DNA of 64,000 nucleotides. It comes from Parabacteroides gordonii MS-1 = DSM 23371. Its GTDB lineage: Bacteria; Bacteroidota; Bacteroidia; Bacteroidales; Tannerellaceae. Shown in pieces: positions 6,602-16,076 of the stretch. The position numbers were made by a program, and so were the translations under genes. The notes below the pieces were generated by a model. It saw only the letters and a program-made list of their open reading frames with translations. It was not told the DNA's origin and searched no databases. How positions within the stretch are numbered: the first letter of the stretch is position 1; each line of letters opens with the position of its first letter. Where the stretch lies: assembly GCF_000969825.1 (NCBI RefSeq), contig NZ_KQ033919.1, positions 3,422,749 through 3,486,748 on the forward strand. Direction: 5' to 3'.

Positions 6602-7068
6602 AATAGAAACAATAATTAACGAAGCATTTAGGGCAATGGTAAAAAAGGCCGTGGTTTAACTCTATTTTAACAGATGTACGTGCGCGTACATTATATATGT
6701 ATAGAAACTAGAGAAAAAATCGGTACAAGGCGTATGTAATCGCATTGAAGGTATATAAAACAAAAGGTAGAACTGAAAAATGGAGTGACTAGGAAAAACG
6801 ATCGTTTTAATTCGTCAGCAAAGTTACTTATAGTTTCCAAACCGCCAAAGAAATCAATAAAATTATTCTCCTTCCTATCTTCTTTCTTATCAATAGAATA
6901 CGAAAGTCTGTACAAAAATCCCGTTTCGAGTTACGAACAGATCATGACCAAAACAAAATGACTAGAAAAAACGATCCTTTTAGCTCGCCATTTAACAAAT
7001 GGTAACACTTGCGATCGGTATGGGTAGGCTTTTAAGTAACACTATTATTAATATTAAATTAAAGAATT
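6602..7068. other. Intergenic region upstream of the giant surface-protein gene
   Basis: No credible gene in 467 bp. It contains a palindrome ATGTACG-TGCG-CGTACAT (6674-6691) and two direct copies of a 31-bp element beginning TGACTAG (6786-6816 and 6959-6989). A strong promoter for the downstream gene must lie here but no exact TAnnTTTG box was found near the ATG. Confidence 0.5.
6786..6989. repeat. Pair of 31-bp direct repeats (6786-6816, 6959-6989)
   Basis: Both copies read TGACTAG, G or A, AAAAACGATC, then (G/C)TTTTA and a TCG-containing end; 26 of 31 positions match by eye. The first contains a perfect palindrome AAAACGATCGTTTT. The spacing is 173 bp. A related AAAAACGATC sits upstream of the second fimbrial operon (25151-25160). 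Confidence 0.55.
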
Positions 7069-10000
7069 ATGAACAAAAAGTTTTCTACGTTAGTAGCTGC
7101 ACTGTTAGCTTCGGGTGGATTGTTCTACGCTGTAGACGCAATGATCCTGCCTGCAGGTGACGGGGTGGCTCAAACATTTGTAGGGGTAAGAACGGCTGAC
7201 AATGAAGCTACGGCTGAGGTTGTGGCTTGCAACTCTTCTATTGCAAAAGGGAAATTTGTTGCTGCCTGGAGAGTCAAAACGGTTTCGGGCCCTCATTACT
7301 ATCTGGAAGTAGCAGATGCTAGCGCCTCTGACTGGATCTTATGTGAAGGTAAGATTCAGAAGATTACAGGTGATAATGTAGCTTTCGCTGCACAAAAAGC
7401 TATTGAAATCACTATTGCTGCTGACAATAGACTTATGTCAGGTAGTGACTTTCTTGTAATTGACACGAAAACAGGTGCTGTTTCTTTAGGTGATACCAAA
7501 GCCGGTAATGCGTACTTGTTTAGTGACAAGACAACACAGGTTGCACCAGAAGCTATTGGCTCGACAAGCGGTAGTCTCGCTTTGGCAACAAACGTGACTA
7601 CTCAGACTGTTGGTACAAATGATGTAAAGTGGGAGGAAACTCCAGAAAAGGAAGGGACGGTAAAGCTTTCTAGTTCGGTAAGCAGCGCAGAAACTGAGTG
7701 GAGTATTGAAAAAAGTAGTGGTAATTTCTATCTAAGGCAAGGTTCTTCTTATTTGAAGAATGTAGATGGCGGATTAATACTTGTTTCTGCTTGTCCTACA
7801 GATGACGCTTCTGTAGTGTCTGTTGCAGGAGTTAATCACGGCCTTCAGATAGGTGGTAAATATTTATCTGCAAATTTGACTTTGGGAGATGGTGAGGATG
7901 CGGCAACTGGGTTCTATTTGGTGAAAAATCCTAACACTTCTATGCCTAGTGCAGAATCAGGCATTGCGGCAGGTAATTATAATGTTGTTAGTGTCCAAAG
8001 CACAGAATTAGGAAACACTGTCACCAACTGGGAAGAGCTTGTAATTAACCAGGCCATTAAACCCGCCTCAGCTACCCTTGCACAAAACACCTATAGCAGT
8101 ACAGCTGTCGAAGTAGGTGAAAAATGGACGGTTACTGCTGACAATAATGAGTTAACTGTTAAAAGCGCCAACTATTTCTTGAATGCTCCTACTAGTGATA
8201 ACGATGTTGTATTGGGTAAAGAAACCGAGGCTACTCCATTAACATTTGATGGTGCTGACGGTGCTTTGAAGAGCGGAGCCCTCTTCCTTATGAATAATAG
8301 TGGCATTAAAACTAACGATGGGGGAACAGGAAAAAAACTCTATCTCTTTACCGAAGCAGGAGTATTAGTAACTGATGCGACAAAGATCGATCCGGCTACT
8401 AGCTATCTTATCGCAGAAAAGAAAGCAACTACGACTGCCACTGAAATGGTAAATGTTACCGTTGTTAAGCAAACTCCGGGTGCCCCTGGTGCAGATATAC
8501 CGGGCATGGCTGAAAATGGCTTAAGTGTCGATGGAGAAAGTGGAGAGATTACTGTCTCTAGTGAAGAAACAAAGAATATCCCTGCACCTGCCACTGTTGC
8601 AATTGGAGAGAATGTTCTTTCTGTTGTATCAGGCAAAGTAGTTTATTTACCGGCTAAAGAAGCAGCTAAAGCTGACTCTTGGGTATTGGTAGATGGTAAA
8701 TATAAGAATGTAGATCTTGAAAAAGCAGGTGAAACAAAGATTTGGCTGAAAGCAGCTGAAGGCCTGTTCAAATCGACAGCTGCTCCTTTTACATTAGTAG
8801 AAAATACTACTGCTGCTTCTACTTTTATAGCTAAGCCGGAAGGTAAATTGGCTATTACTGATGGTGGAAATACAAAAGAATTCAATGACGTCGTTTTGAC
8901 TGCAACCGGTGAAGCTACCGCAGCAACTATTGCTGATGCCAATAAGGGTATCCATTTGACTTCTGTTGCAACTGGCAATACAGTTCTTTTGGGTAATGGT
9001 ACTCAATTTGTTGGAACAGACGGAACAGGATCAAAAGACAACGCTACTCTTTGGGTTGTTAGCAAGACTGCTACAACTACTGTCGGCACATATCGTTACT
9101 CTTTCAAACAGAAAGATACTGAGACTTATTTTGAAGTAGGGGACGTAAACGAGTTTACTGCAGAAGACTATAATGGAGGTTTTGCATTAAAGGCTCCGAA
9201 TGGTCAGTACGTTTCAATTTCCAATAAAGGAGTAGCTTCTTTGGTTAGTGAATCAACATCTTCTGCCCTGTTCGGTATTCCTGCCAGTGCAAAACCATTC
9301 ACAGCTAAAGAAATCCTTTCAGACCACGGTACACTGACAAGCTTCAACCTGTCTTTGTGGGATAAAAAGGATGGTACTTCAACTTTGGTTCAGAACCCGT
9401 TTGAAAATGCTGACCTGGTTCCGGTATATTATGATGCTGCAAAGAAAACATTCACTCCGATCACAGCCGATAACGCTTCTACACTTACTAATCCTAGTAC
9501 TTTCTTATTGAAGAAAGGCAGCAGCTATATCGTTGTTGAAACAACAAAAGACTCTGAATGGAGTAACATCAACACCGAACTGGTTAAGGGTGGCTACAAG
9601 TTTGTCACTTTGAGCGAAAAGGCAATGGCTGATGTAATGACGACCGGTGAATGGAAAGACGGCTCTTATGCTCCGTACTTTACATTCAACTTCGATCAGA
9701 ATAGTGTAGATGCTGGCGTGGCAACTGCCAAGACTCCAATCTATACGATCGAAGTATCTGATAAGGATAAAGCGAATGCAAGTAAAATCTCTACATTCAC
9801 TATCAAAACAGGTGCACAGGCCGGTACTTATCTGACAACTTCTTCAGAGGCTGCTTACTGGGTATACGCAGAATTCAGTGCAAACAACGCAGTTCGCGGT
9901 GACTCCGACAAGGATTACAACCCGCTGAACATGAAGTATGTAAACATTACATTCGTAAACCATGCAAGCATAACCTGGAATAACATCAAGCTGAATGACA

Positions 10001-11925
10001 AAGTGCTGGGTGCAGAAGTAAAACCTGCTGATGCAGACAACTTCCTGTTCTCAAAACCGGAAGGCCAATGGGCTGTTCAGATGTCTGCCGCAACTGCTGC
10101 TGTAGCTAAAGGCGAAGCATTGGATAATGTTTATGGCTTTACTTTCGTAAACCGTGAAAGTGGCAAAAAGTATTCAGTTGACAAGATGTATTATCTGGGT
10201 AACAACAAGTATGCGGTTGCCAGCTCTTCTAAATTTGCTGAAAATGCAGGTACACTTCGCGATACTTTGGCAATCACTCCGGTAGAAGGATTGAAGAATA
10301 ACACAATCCAACGCGACGGTTACAAGAACCTGACAGCTGAAGAAGTACAGGATCAATTGTTCAACCTGTTGCTGGCTTCTTCTGAAGAAGATTACTATGT
10401 AGGTGAAAACCATACAGCTAAGAGTCACTTCCTGGGCTTGTCTCATGATGCAGACGCTGCTGTAAACTGGAGAATCGTTCCGCTGACAGCTGCCAGAGCT
10501 TACAATGCAGACAAAGAACTGACTCAGGCTTCAGACTCTGTATATGTATTCAATCATCCGCAGTATTATAAAGCTTCCGACAAGAAGTTCTATCAGTACA
10601 ACGATACATTGGCTATCATCGGTTATGCTTTGCAGAACACGGCTAACGATGAATTCCTGACTTACGAAAATCCGCAGACAACAGATAGATTGTCTATGAT
10701 TTGCGATCCTAATTTCAAATCTTACACAACGACTAAGAATATCTCTGAAGCTTATCGTTTCGTATTGAAAGAAAAGGGAACAGACCTGTACAACATCATC
10801 GGCGTTGACTATCCTACATATAAAAATGGTCTCGTAGAAGATGAAACAACTCATGCAACTCTGGATTTGAGTAGCAAGCTGTACGGTGCTACCACGCTGA
10901 CAAAACAGGGTGCTGTAGAAGTAGTAGGTGCTTATGCTCAGATCAACTCTAACGACCTGTTCAAAGTACAGAAGTTAGGTGCTCCTGAATATCGTCTGCA
11001 GAGCATGGGTGACACGATCCGCATCTTCCGTCAGGAAAATGATTACGATCAGATGTATGAAAACGGTGAATTCCTGAACCTGGGTAACAAGGCTCAGTTG
11101 ACAACTATGGCTCCGGCCCTGTATGTTGACACTGCTTATGTGAAACGTGGTAACAACAACCGTTATCAGTATCTGTTGGTTGTTAATCCGGAATATAAGG
11201 CAGCTGTTTACGACAATGCAAACCACCTGTTGAAACCGGATACAATGTACGGTCGTTTCCTGGTGAACCTGGTTGACACAGCAAATGTAGCTTACCAGAA
11301 CGGTGCTATCCATGCTAACAAGTATATCAACGATACTGAAGCAGGTGAAACATATGCTAAGTTAGGTTTCGTATATGGTTTCCGCACAGCCGACAAACTG
11401 TATATCACCGACAAGAACTATAAGAAGAGTGCGAAAGCATCTGATGTAATCGACCTGGGCACAAGCGACTTCAACACCGCTAAGTTCGCCTTCCGTTACA
11501 TCGATCCGATCAACCACGAAGCCGACGGTTCATTCAAGATCCAGACAGGTTACTACGACTATAACGCTTACATTGCTAAGAACAAACAGCCGGAAGTAGC
11601 AAACAATGGTTACCTGAAGAACATCAACGGTGTAGTAGTTGTAGCTAATGGTTACGAAGCAGGTGACAAGTTTGATCTGGCTGCAGAACACTCAAACCCG
11701 ACAGCTAACGAAGGTATCAACACATCTGAAGTATCAGTAATTGCTAAGGAAGGTGAAGTTGTTATCAACGGTGCAGCCGGCAAGACAGTAGTGATCACGA
11801 ATGTTCTTGGTCAGACAATCGCCAGCACAGTTCTTTCTTCCGACAACGCTACTATCTCTGCTCCTGCAGGTGTAGTTGTAGTAGCCGTAGAAGGTGAAGC
11901 AGCTGTAAAAGCAATCGTAAAATAA
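7069..11925 (+). CDS. Giant secreted surface protein with DUF6383-like / type IX sorting-like C-terminus
   Basis: A 1618-residue protein with an N-terminal signal peptide (MNKKFSTLVAALLASGGLFY). The body is Thr/Ala/Ser/Val rich with very few Cys and many short strand-like segments such as YLEV, FLVID, YLVKNP and YVGENH, suggesting a long chain of beta modules. The last ~75 residues (GEVVINGAAGKTVVITNVLG, then PAGVVVVAVEGEAAVKAIVK) fit the pattern of a type IX sorting domain: a G-rich strand, an LGQ turn, PAG-V-V and a basic tail. I associate this with DUF6383, common in Parabacteroides. A surface-layer or adhesin role is inference. Codons are plainly more biased toward the highly expressed set (CTG, GTA, AAC, TTC) after about 9.3 kb. 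Confidence 0.75.
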   Translation: MNKKFSTLVAALLASGGLFYAVDAMILPAGDGVAQTFVGVRTADNEATAEVVACNSSIAKGKFVAAWRVKTVSGPHYYLEVADASASDWILCEGKIQKITGDNVAFAAQKAIEITIAADNRLMSGSDFLVIDTKTGAVSLGDTKAGNAYLFSDKTTQVAPEAIGSTSGSLALATNVTTQTVGTNDVKWEETPEKEGTVKLSSSVSSAETEWSIEKSSGNFYLRQGSSYLKNVDGGLILVSACPTDDASVVSVAGVNHGLQIGGKYLSANLTLGDGEDAATGFYLVKNPNTSMPSAESGIAAGNYNVVSVQSTELGNTVTNWEELVINQAIKPASATLAQNTYSSTAVEVGEKWTVTADNNELTVKSANYFLNAPTSDNDVVLGKETEATPLTFDGADGALKSGALFLMNNSGIKTNDGGTGKKLYLFTEAGVLVTDATKIDPATSYLIAEKKATTTATEMVNVTVVKQTPGAPGADIPGMAENGLSVDGESGEITVSSEETKNIPAPATVAIGENVLSVVSGKVVYLPAKEAAKADSWVLVDGKYKNVDLEKAGETKIWLKAAEGLFKSTAAPFTLVENTTAASTFIAKPEGKLAITDGGNTKEFNDVVLTATGEATAATIADANKGIHLTSVATGNTVLLGNGTQFVGTDGTGSKDNATLWVVSKTATTTVGTYRYSFKQKDTETYFEVGDVNEFTAEDYNGGFALKAPNGQYVSISNKGVASLVSESTSSALFGIPASAKPFTAKEILSDHGTLTSFNLSLWDKKDGTSTLVQNPFENADLVPVYYDAAKKTFTPITADNASTLTNPSTFLLKKGSSYIVVETTKDSEWSNINTELVKGGYKFVTLSEKAMADVMTTGEWKDGSYAPYFTFNFDQNSVDAGVATAKTPIYTIEVSDKDKANASKISTFTIKTGAQAGTYLTTSSEAAYWVYAEFSANNAVRGDSDKDYNPLNMKYVNITFVNHASITWNNIKLNDKVLGAEVKPADADNFLFSKPEGQWAVQMSAATAAVAKGEALDNVYGFTFVNRESGKKYSVDKMYYLGNNKYAVASSSKFAENAGTLRDTLAITPVEGLKNNTIQRDGYKNLTAEEVQDQLFNLLLASSEEDYYVGENHTAKSHFLGLSHDADAAVNWRIVPLTAARAYNADKELTQASDSVYVFNHPQYYKASDKKFYQYNDTLAIIGYALQNTANDEFLTYENPQTTDRLSMICDPNFKSYTTTKNISEAYRFVLKEKGTDLYNIIGVDYPTYKNGLVEDETTHATLDLSSKLYGATTLTKQGAVEVVGAYAQINSNDLFKVQKLGAPEYRLQSMGDTIRIFRQENDYDQMYENGEFLNLGNKAQLTTMAPALYVDTAYVKRGNNNRYQYLLVVNPEYKAAVYDNANHLLKPDTMYGRFLVNLVDTANVAYQNGAIHANKYINDTEAGETYAKLGFVYGFRTADKLYITDKNYKKSAKASDVIDLGTSDFNTAKFAFRYIDPINHEADGSFKIQTGYYDYNAYIAKNKQPEVANNGYLKNINGVVVVANGYEAGDKFDLAAEHSNPTANEGINTSEVSVIAKEGEVVINGAAGKTVVITNVLGQTIASTVLSSDNATISAPAGVVVVAVEGEAAVKAIVK

Positions 11926-12099
11926 GTAACTATTTATAATCAATAAATTTAAATTTGACTGCGCGGTTGTTTCTATGCATTTTTAATCAATCAACTAATT
12001 ACCCCGTGAGGGCGAACAAGCGGTCGATATTAATACTAAAGTAATGAAATAAAGTTCTTCTGTTCTACCTCTGTGAAGAGCAAAAACAGACAAAAAGGT

Positions 12100-12135
12100 A
12101 AGCCGTTCCAACTAATTGGTTGGGGCGGCTTTACT
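12100..12135 (+). terminator. Terminator downstream of the giant surface-protein gene
   Basis: AAGCCGTTCCAAC (12100-12112), loop TAATTG, GTTGGGGCGGCTT (12119-12131): a 13-bp stem with two G-T pairs followed by TACTTCGTTT. Nothing else is evident in the 306 bp between genes except the ddh promoter box. Confidence 0.75.
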
Positions 12136-12195
12136 TCGTTTATGACCTCATAACTTTTCTTTATAAGCTACGGCTGGATTTTCAGCAATTATAAT

Positions 12196-12203
12196 TAACT
12201 TTG
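12196..12203 (+). promoter_or_regulatory. -7 box (TAACTTTG) of ddh
   Basis: Exact TAnnTTTG match 28 nt before the ATG of ddh at 12232, giving a leader of about 24 nt. Confidence 0.6.
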
Positions 12204-12231
12204 CGGTTGGTTGAAAAGTAAAAACTAAAGT

Positions 12232-13128
12232 ATGAAGAAAATTAGAGCCGCCATCGTTGGATATGGCAACATTGGAAAGTATGTGTTAGAGGCCCTGGAA
12301 GCTGCTTCTGATTTTGAAGTGGCAGGTGTTGTACGTCGTAATCCGAATGACGTACCGGACGAATTGAAAGCTTATGTTGTAACAGACAGCATTACAAAGT
12401 TAGATAAAGTAGACGTTGCCATCCTTGCAACTCCTACACGCAGCGTTGAAACGTACGCAAAGGAAATTCTTGCATTAGGTATCAATACAGTGGATAGCTT
12501 CGATATTCACGGCGGTATCGTAGACCTGCGCCGTTCGTTGGATGCCGTAGCCAAAGCACATAATACAGTAGCTGTAATTTCTGCCGGATGGGATCCGGGA
12601 AGCGACTCTGTTGTACGTGCCCTGCTGGAAGCAATGGTTCCGAAAGGTATTACTTATACAAACTTTGGCCCGGGTATGAGTATGGGACATACGGTTGCTG
12701 TGAAAGCGATCGAAGGCGTGAAAGCCGCGTTGTCAATGACTATCCCGATGGGTACAGGCGTTCACCGTCGTATGGTATATATCGAAGTGAAAGACGGTTA
12801 CGATTTCAAGCAGGTAGCTGCTGCTATCAAAGCTGATGATTATTTTGCACATGACGAAACACATGTAATGCAGGTGGAATGTGTAGACAACCTGCTGGAT
12901 ATGGGACACGGTGTGAACCTGGTTCGCAAAGGTGTTTCCGGTAAAACGCAGAACCAGTTGGTTGAATTCGATATGAAGATCAACAATCCGGCTCTTACAG
13001 CCCAGATCCTTGTAGCTGTAGCCCGTGCAAGCTTCAAACAGCAGCCGGGTGCTTATACAATGATTGAACTGCCGGTGATCGATATGATCTGCGGAGAAAG
13101 AGAAGACCTGATCAGACGACTTGTTTAA
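12232..13128 (+). CDS. ddh: meso-Diaminopimelate D-dehydrogenase
   Basis: A 298-residue NADP-dependent enzyme converting tetrahydrodipicolinate, ammonia and NADPH directly to meso-diaminopimelate for peptidoglycan and lysine. The N-terminal Rossmann fold shows AAIVGYGNIGKYVLEAL. Family-specific segments follow: VDSFDIHGGI, SAGWDPGSDSVVRALLEAM and NFGPGMSMGHTVAVKAI, which line the substrate pocket in known Ddh structures. Length is standard. It is the first gene of a close run with lgt (10 bp gap), the flavodiiron gene and nagB. No oddities. Confidence 0.93.
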   Translation: MKKIRAAIVGYGNIGKYVLEALEAASDFEVAGVVRRNPNDVPDELKAYVVTDSITKLDKVDVAILATPTRSVETYAKEILALGINTVDSFDIHGGIVDLRRSLDAVAKAHNTVAVISAGWDPGSDSVVRALLEAMVPKGITYTNFGPGMSMGHTVAVKAIEGVKAALSMTIPMGTGVHRRMVYIEVKDGYDFKQVAAAIKADDYFAHDETHVMQVECVDNLLDMGHGVNLVRKGVSGKTQNQLVEFDMKINNPALTAQILVAVARASFKQQPGAYTMIELPVIDMICGEREDLIRRLV

Positions 13129-13138
13129 TACAATAAAT

Positions 13139-13984
13139 ATGCTCGATTTTATTACCTGGACGGCTGACCCCGCCATATTTTCCATAGGTTCACGCGAAAT
13201 ACGCTGGTACGGACTTGCTTTCGCAATCGGTTTCTGGATTGGTTATTCCATCGTGAGCCGGATGTGGAAAAATGAAAAACTTCCTCCCGCATGGATCGAC
13301 TCTTTGTTGATCTACACCATGTTGGGTACTGTGATCGGAGCCCGTTTAGGACATTGCCTGTTCTACGACCCCGGATATTATCTGGCCAATCCGATCGAAA
13401 TATTGAAAGTATGGGAAGGTGGATTAGCCAGCCACGGCGGTACATTAGGTATCGTTATTGCCATTTATTTCTATTCCAAGCGCATCACCCACAAAAGTAT
13501 GCTTTGGACATTTGATAAACTGGTTGTCCCAACCGGTTTGGTTGCGGCTATGATCCGTTTAGGTAATTTGATGAACCATGAGATTTACGGTCATCCGACC
13601 GATCTTCCCTGGGGATTTCGTTTTATTGAGAACCTGCATGCCTGGAAAATGGGGGCGGAGCCGATCTTTACGGTTCCCAGTCATCCGACCCAGTTGTATG
13701 AAGCACTGTGTTATTTAGTCACGTTCGCGATCTGTATGTGGCTTTACTTTATAAAGAAAGAATGGAAGCGTGAAGGTCTTATATTCGGGGTCTTTATGAT
13801 CTGTATATTCGGCTCGCGTATCTTCATCGAGTTCTTAAAGAATAACCAGGAAGCTTTTGAGGATAATATGGTATTGAATATGGGGCAGTGGCTCAGTATA
13901 CCATTTGTTTTGGCGGGCTGTTGGTTTGTCTGGAGAGCTTTGACAAGAAAGCCCAATAACTACGAAGAATTAAAAATAAAGTAA
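13139..13984 (+). CDS. lgt: Prolipoprotein diacylglyceryl transferase
   Basis: An inner-membrane enzyme of about 281 residues that transfers diacylglycerol from phosphatidylglycerol to the lipobox Cys of prelipoproteins, so it acts on the fimbrial lipoproteins in this window. About seven hydrophobic helices are visible. Signature segments are EIRWYGLAFAIGFWIGY, GGLASHGGTLG and the lgt signature RLGNLMNHEIYG with its catalytic-region Arg. The ATG at 13139 (MLDFITW) is used; an in-frame TTG at 13121 would overlap the end of ddh. The stop overlaps the next gene's ATG by 1 bp. Confidence 0.93.
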   Translation: MLDFITWTADPAIFSIGSREIRWYGLAFAIGFWIGYSIVSRMWKNEKLPPAWIDSLLIYTMLGTVIGARLGHCLFYDPGYYLANPIEILKVWEGGLASHGGTLGIVIAIYFYSKRITHKSMLWTFDKLVVPTGLVAAMIRLGNLMNHEIYGHPTDLPWGFRFIENLHAWKMGAEPIFTVPSHPTQLYEALCYLVTFAICMWLYFIKKEWKREGLIFGVFMICIFGSRIFIEFLKNNQEAFEDNMVLNMGQWLSIPFVLAGCWFVWRALTRKPNNYEELKIK

Positions 13985-15177
13985 TGTACAAATTAAAAGA
14001 AATAGCAGATAAAGTATATTATGTAGGAGTAAACGACCGTCAGAAGGCCCTCTTCGAAAATATGTGGCCTTTACCGTATGGTGTTTCCTATAATTCGTAT
14101 TTGATTGTAGATGAGAAAACTGTATTGATAGATACAGTGGATGTTTGCTACTCCGATATATTTTTGAAAAAAATAGCTGATGCGCTCGATGGCCGTACGC
14201 TCGACTACCTGATCGTCAACCATATGGAACCCGATCATGCCGGTAGCATCCGCCTACTGCGCCAGCAATATCCGGATGTGCAGATTGTCGGTAACAAACA
14301 GACCTTCGGCATGCTGGACGGATATCATGGCATCACGACCGGACTTCATGAGGTAAAAGAGGGCGATACGCTGAATATCGGACATCACCACCTGACTTTC
14401 TACATGGCTCCGATGGTACACTGGCCTGAAGTGATGGTCACTTACGACTCGACAGATAAACTGTTATTCTCTGCTGATGCGTTCGGTACATACGGAACCT
14501 TGGATGGTGGCGTGATCGATGAAGAAATGAATGTTGATCATTTCTGGGAAGAGATGATCCGTTATTATTCTAATATTGTAGGTAAATACGGAAATCCGGT
14601 ACAGCGTGCTTTGCAGAAGCTTTCTGCGCTCGAGATCAATACGATCTGTTCTACTCATGGCCCTGTGTGGCGTAAGTATGCAAAGAAAGCGATCGATATC
14701 TACGATCGTATGAGCCGTTATGAAGGGGAAGACGGTGTAGTCGTTATCTATGGCAGTATGTATGGCAATACGGAACAGATGGCGGAAGCGATCGCTTCGT
14801 CATTATCGGCTCATGGTGTGAAGAATATCGTATTACATAATGTCAGCAAGAGTCCTGCATCGTATATCCTGAAGGATGTATTCAAATATAAAGGTCTTAT
14901 TATCGGTAGCCCGACTTATTCAAACAGCCTGTTCCCTGAAGTGGAAGCGGTGTTGAGCAAGATCGAAATGCGCGAGGTGAAAAACCGCTTGTATGGCTAT
15001 TTCGGTTCCTTTACCTGGGCGGGAGCGGCTGTTAAACGCCTGACTGCTTTCGGTGAAAAGATGAAATGGGAAACCGTTGGTGCCCCCGTTGAACAAAAGC
15101 AAGGAATGAAAGCCGATAAATACGAAGAGTGCTGGGCCTTGGGCGAAGCGATGGCTACTAAACTAAAAAACATATAA
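13984..15177 (+). CDS. Flavodiiron protein (A-type flavoprotein, FprA family)
   Basis: A 397-residue cytosolic enzyme reducing O2 to water and/or NO to N2O. The N-terminal metallo-beta-lactamase-like domain (about 1-245) has the diiron ligands: HMEPDHAG, MVHWPEVM, SADAFG and STHGPVW. The C-terminal flavodoxin domain (about 255-397) begins VVIYGSMYGNTEQMAEAI, the FMN phosphate loop, and continues GSPTYSNSLFPEV. No rubredoxin or further domain is fused. This is a typical oxygen-defence gene of an anaerobe. The ATG overlaps the lgt stop (TAATG), indicating coupled translation. Confidence 0.92.
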   Translation: MYKLKEIADKVYYVGVNDRQKALFENMWPLPYGVSYNSYLIVDEKTVLIDTVDVCYSDIFLKKIADALDGRTLDYLIVNHMEPDHAGSIRLLRQQYPDVQIVGNKQTFGMLDGYHGITTGLHEVKEGDTLNIGHHHLTFYMAPMVHWPEVMVTYDSTDKLLFSADAFGTYGTLDGGVIDEEMNVDHFWEEMIRYYSNIVGKYGNPVQRALQKLSALEINTICSTHGPVWRKYAKKAIDIYDRMSRYEGEDGVVVIYGSMYGNTEQMAEAIASSLSAHGVKNIVLHNVSKSPASYILKDVFKYKGLIIGSPTYSNSLFPEVEAVLSKIEMREVKNRLYGYFGSFTWAGAAVKRLTAFGEKMKWETVGAPVEQKQGMKADKYEECWALGEAMATKLKNI

Positions 15178-15201
15178 TAACCTGTTTAAAATACAAACGT
15201 T

Positions 15202-16014
15202 ATGAGACTAATTATTGAACCTGATTACGAGCAACTCTCAAAGTGGGCTGCCAATTATGTAGCTGCAAAGATTAAGAAAGCTAATCCGACTGCAGAAAAA
15301 CCTTTTGTACTGGGATTGCCTACGGGATCGTCTCCTCTGGGTATGTACAAGAACCTGATCGAACTGAACAAACAAGGGGTTATCTCTTTCCAGAATATCA
15401 TCACTTTCAATATGGATGAATATGTAGGATTGCCGAAAGATCATCCTGAAAGCTATCATTCGTTCATGTGGAACAACTTCTTCAGCCATGTAGACATCAA
15501 GCCGGAGAATGTTAATATCCTGAACGGTAACGCTCCCGACCTGGAAGCTGAATGTGCTGCTTACGAAGCTAAGATGAAAGCGGTTGGTGGTGTAGACTTG
15601 TTCTTGGGTGGTATCGGCCCTGACGGTCATATCGCATTTAACGAACCGGGTTCTTCCTTGTCTTCACGCACACGTGTAAAATCGCTGACTACAGACACGA
15701 TCATCGCTAACTCTCGTTTCTTCGATAACGATGTAAACAAAGTGCCGAAGACTTCTGTAACTGTAGGCGTTGGTACCGTACTGGATGCAAAAGAAGTATT
15801 GATCATGGTAAATGGCCATAACAAAGCACGCGCTTTGCAGCAGGCTGTTGAGGGATCTGTTAACCAGATGTGGACAATCACAGCTTTGCAGATGCACCCG
15901 AAAGGTATTATCGTTGCCGACGAAGCTGCTTGCGCCGACATCAAAGTCGGAACTTATAACTACTTCAAAGATATCGAAAAAGATAACCTTTGTCCTTGTA
16001 GCTTGCTGAAGTAA
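15202..16014 (+). CDS. nagB: Glucosamine-6-phosphate deaminase
   Basis: A 270-residue enzyme converting glucosamine 6-phosphate to fructose 6-phosphate and ammonia. Family motifs are [38 protein letters not shown] (catalytic Asp), [18 protein letters not shown] (catalytic Asp/His region) and [19 protein letters not shown]. Length is that of the short bacterial form, not the long NagB fused to another domain common in some Bacteroides. It is the last gene of the ddh-lgt-flavodiiron run, 24 bp after the previous stop, and is followed by a strong hairpin terminator. Confidence 0.94.
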   Translation: MRLIIEPDYEQLSKWAANYVAAKIKKANPTAEKPFVLGLPTGSSPLGMYKNLIELNKQGVISFQNIITFNMDEYVGLPKDHPESYHSFMWNNFFSHVDIKPENVNILNGNAPDLEAECAAYEAKMKAVGGVDLFLGGIGPDGHIAFNEPGSSLSSRTRVKSLTTDTIIANSRFFDNDVNKVPKTSVTVGVGTVLDAKEVLIMVNGHNKARALQQAVEGSVNQMWTITALQMHPKGIIVADEAACADIKVGTYNYFKDIEKDNLCPCSLLK

Positions 16015-16031
16015 GACGATCTGTTATTAAA

Positions 16032-16074
16032 TAAAAAAACGGAGCTGTACCTGAATGGAATAGCTCCGTTTTTT
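16032..16074. terminator. Bidirectional terminator between nagB and the TonB-family gene
   Basis: AAAAAAACGGAGCT (from 16034) pairs with AGCTCCGTTTTTT (to 16074) around a loop of about 14 nt. A-run and T-run on either side let it work in both directions for these convergent genes. Confidence 0.85.
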
Positions 16075-16076
16075 GT

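Noticed and set aside
6691-6915. 74-codon minus-strand frame upstream of the surface-protein gene
   Set aside because: No domain, no promoter on that strand, and it crosses one of the 31-bp direct repeats.
13121-13138. TTG start for lgt overlapping ddh
   Set aside because: It adds six residues without a ribosome site; the ATG at 13139 fits the family N-terminus.
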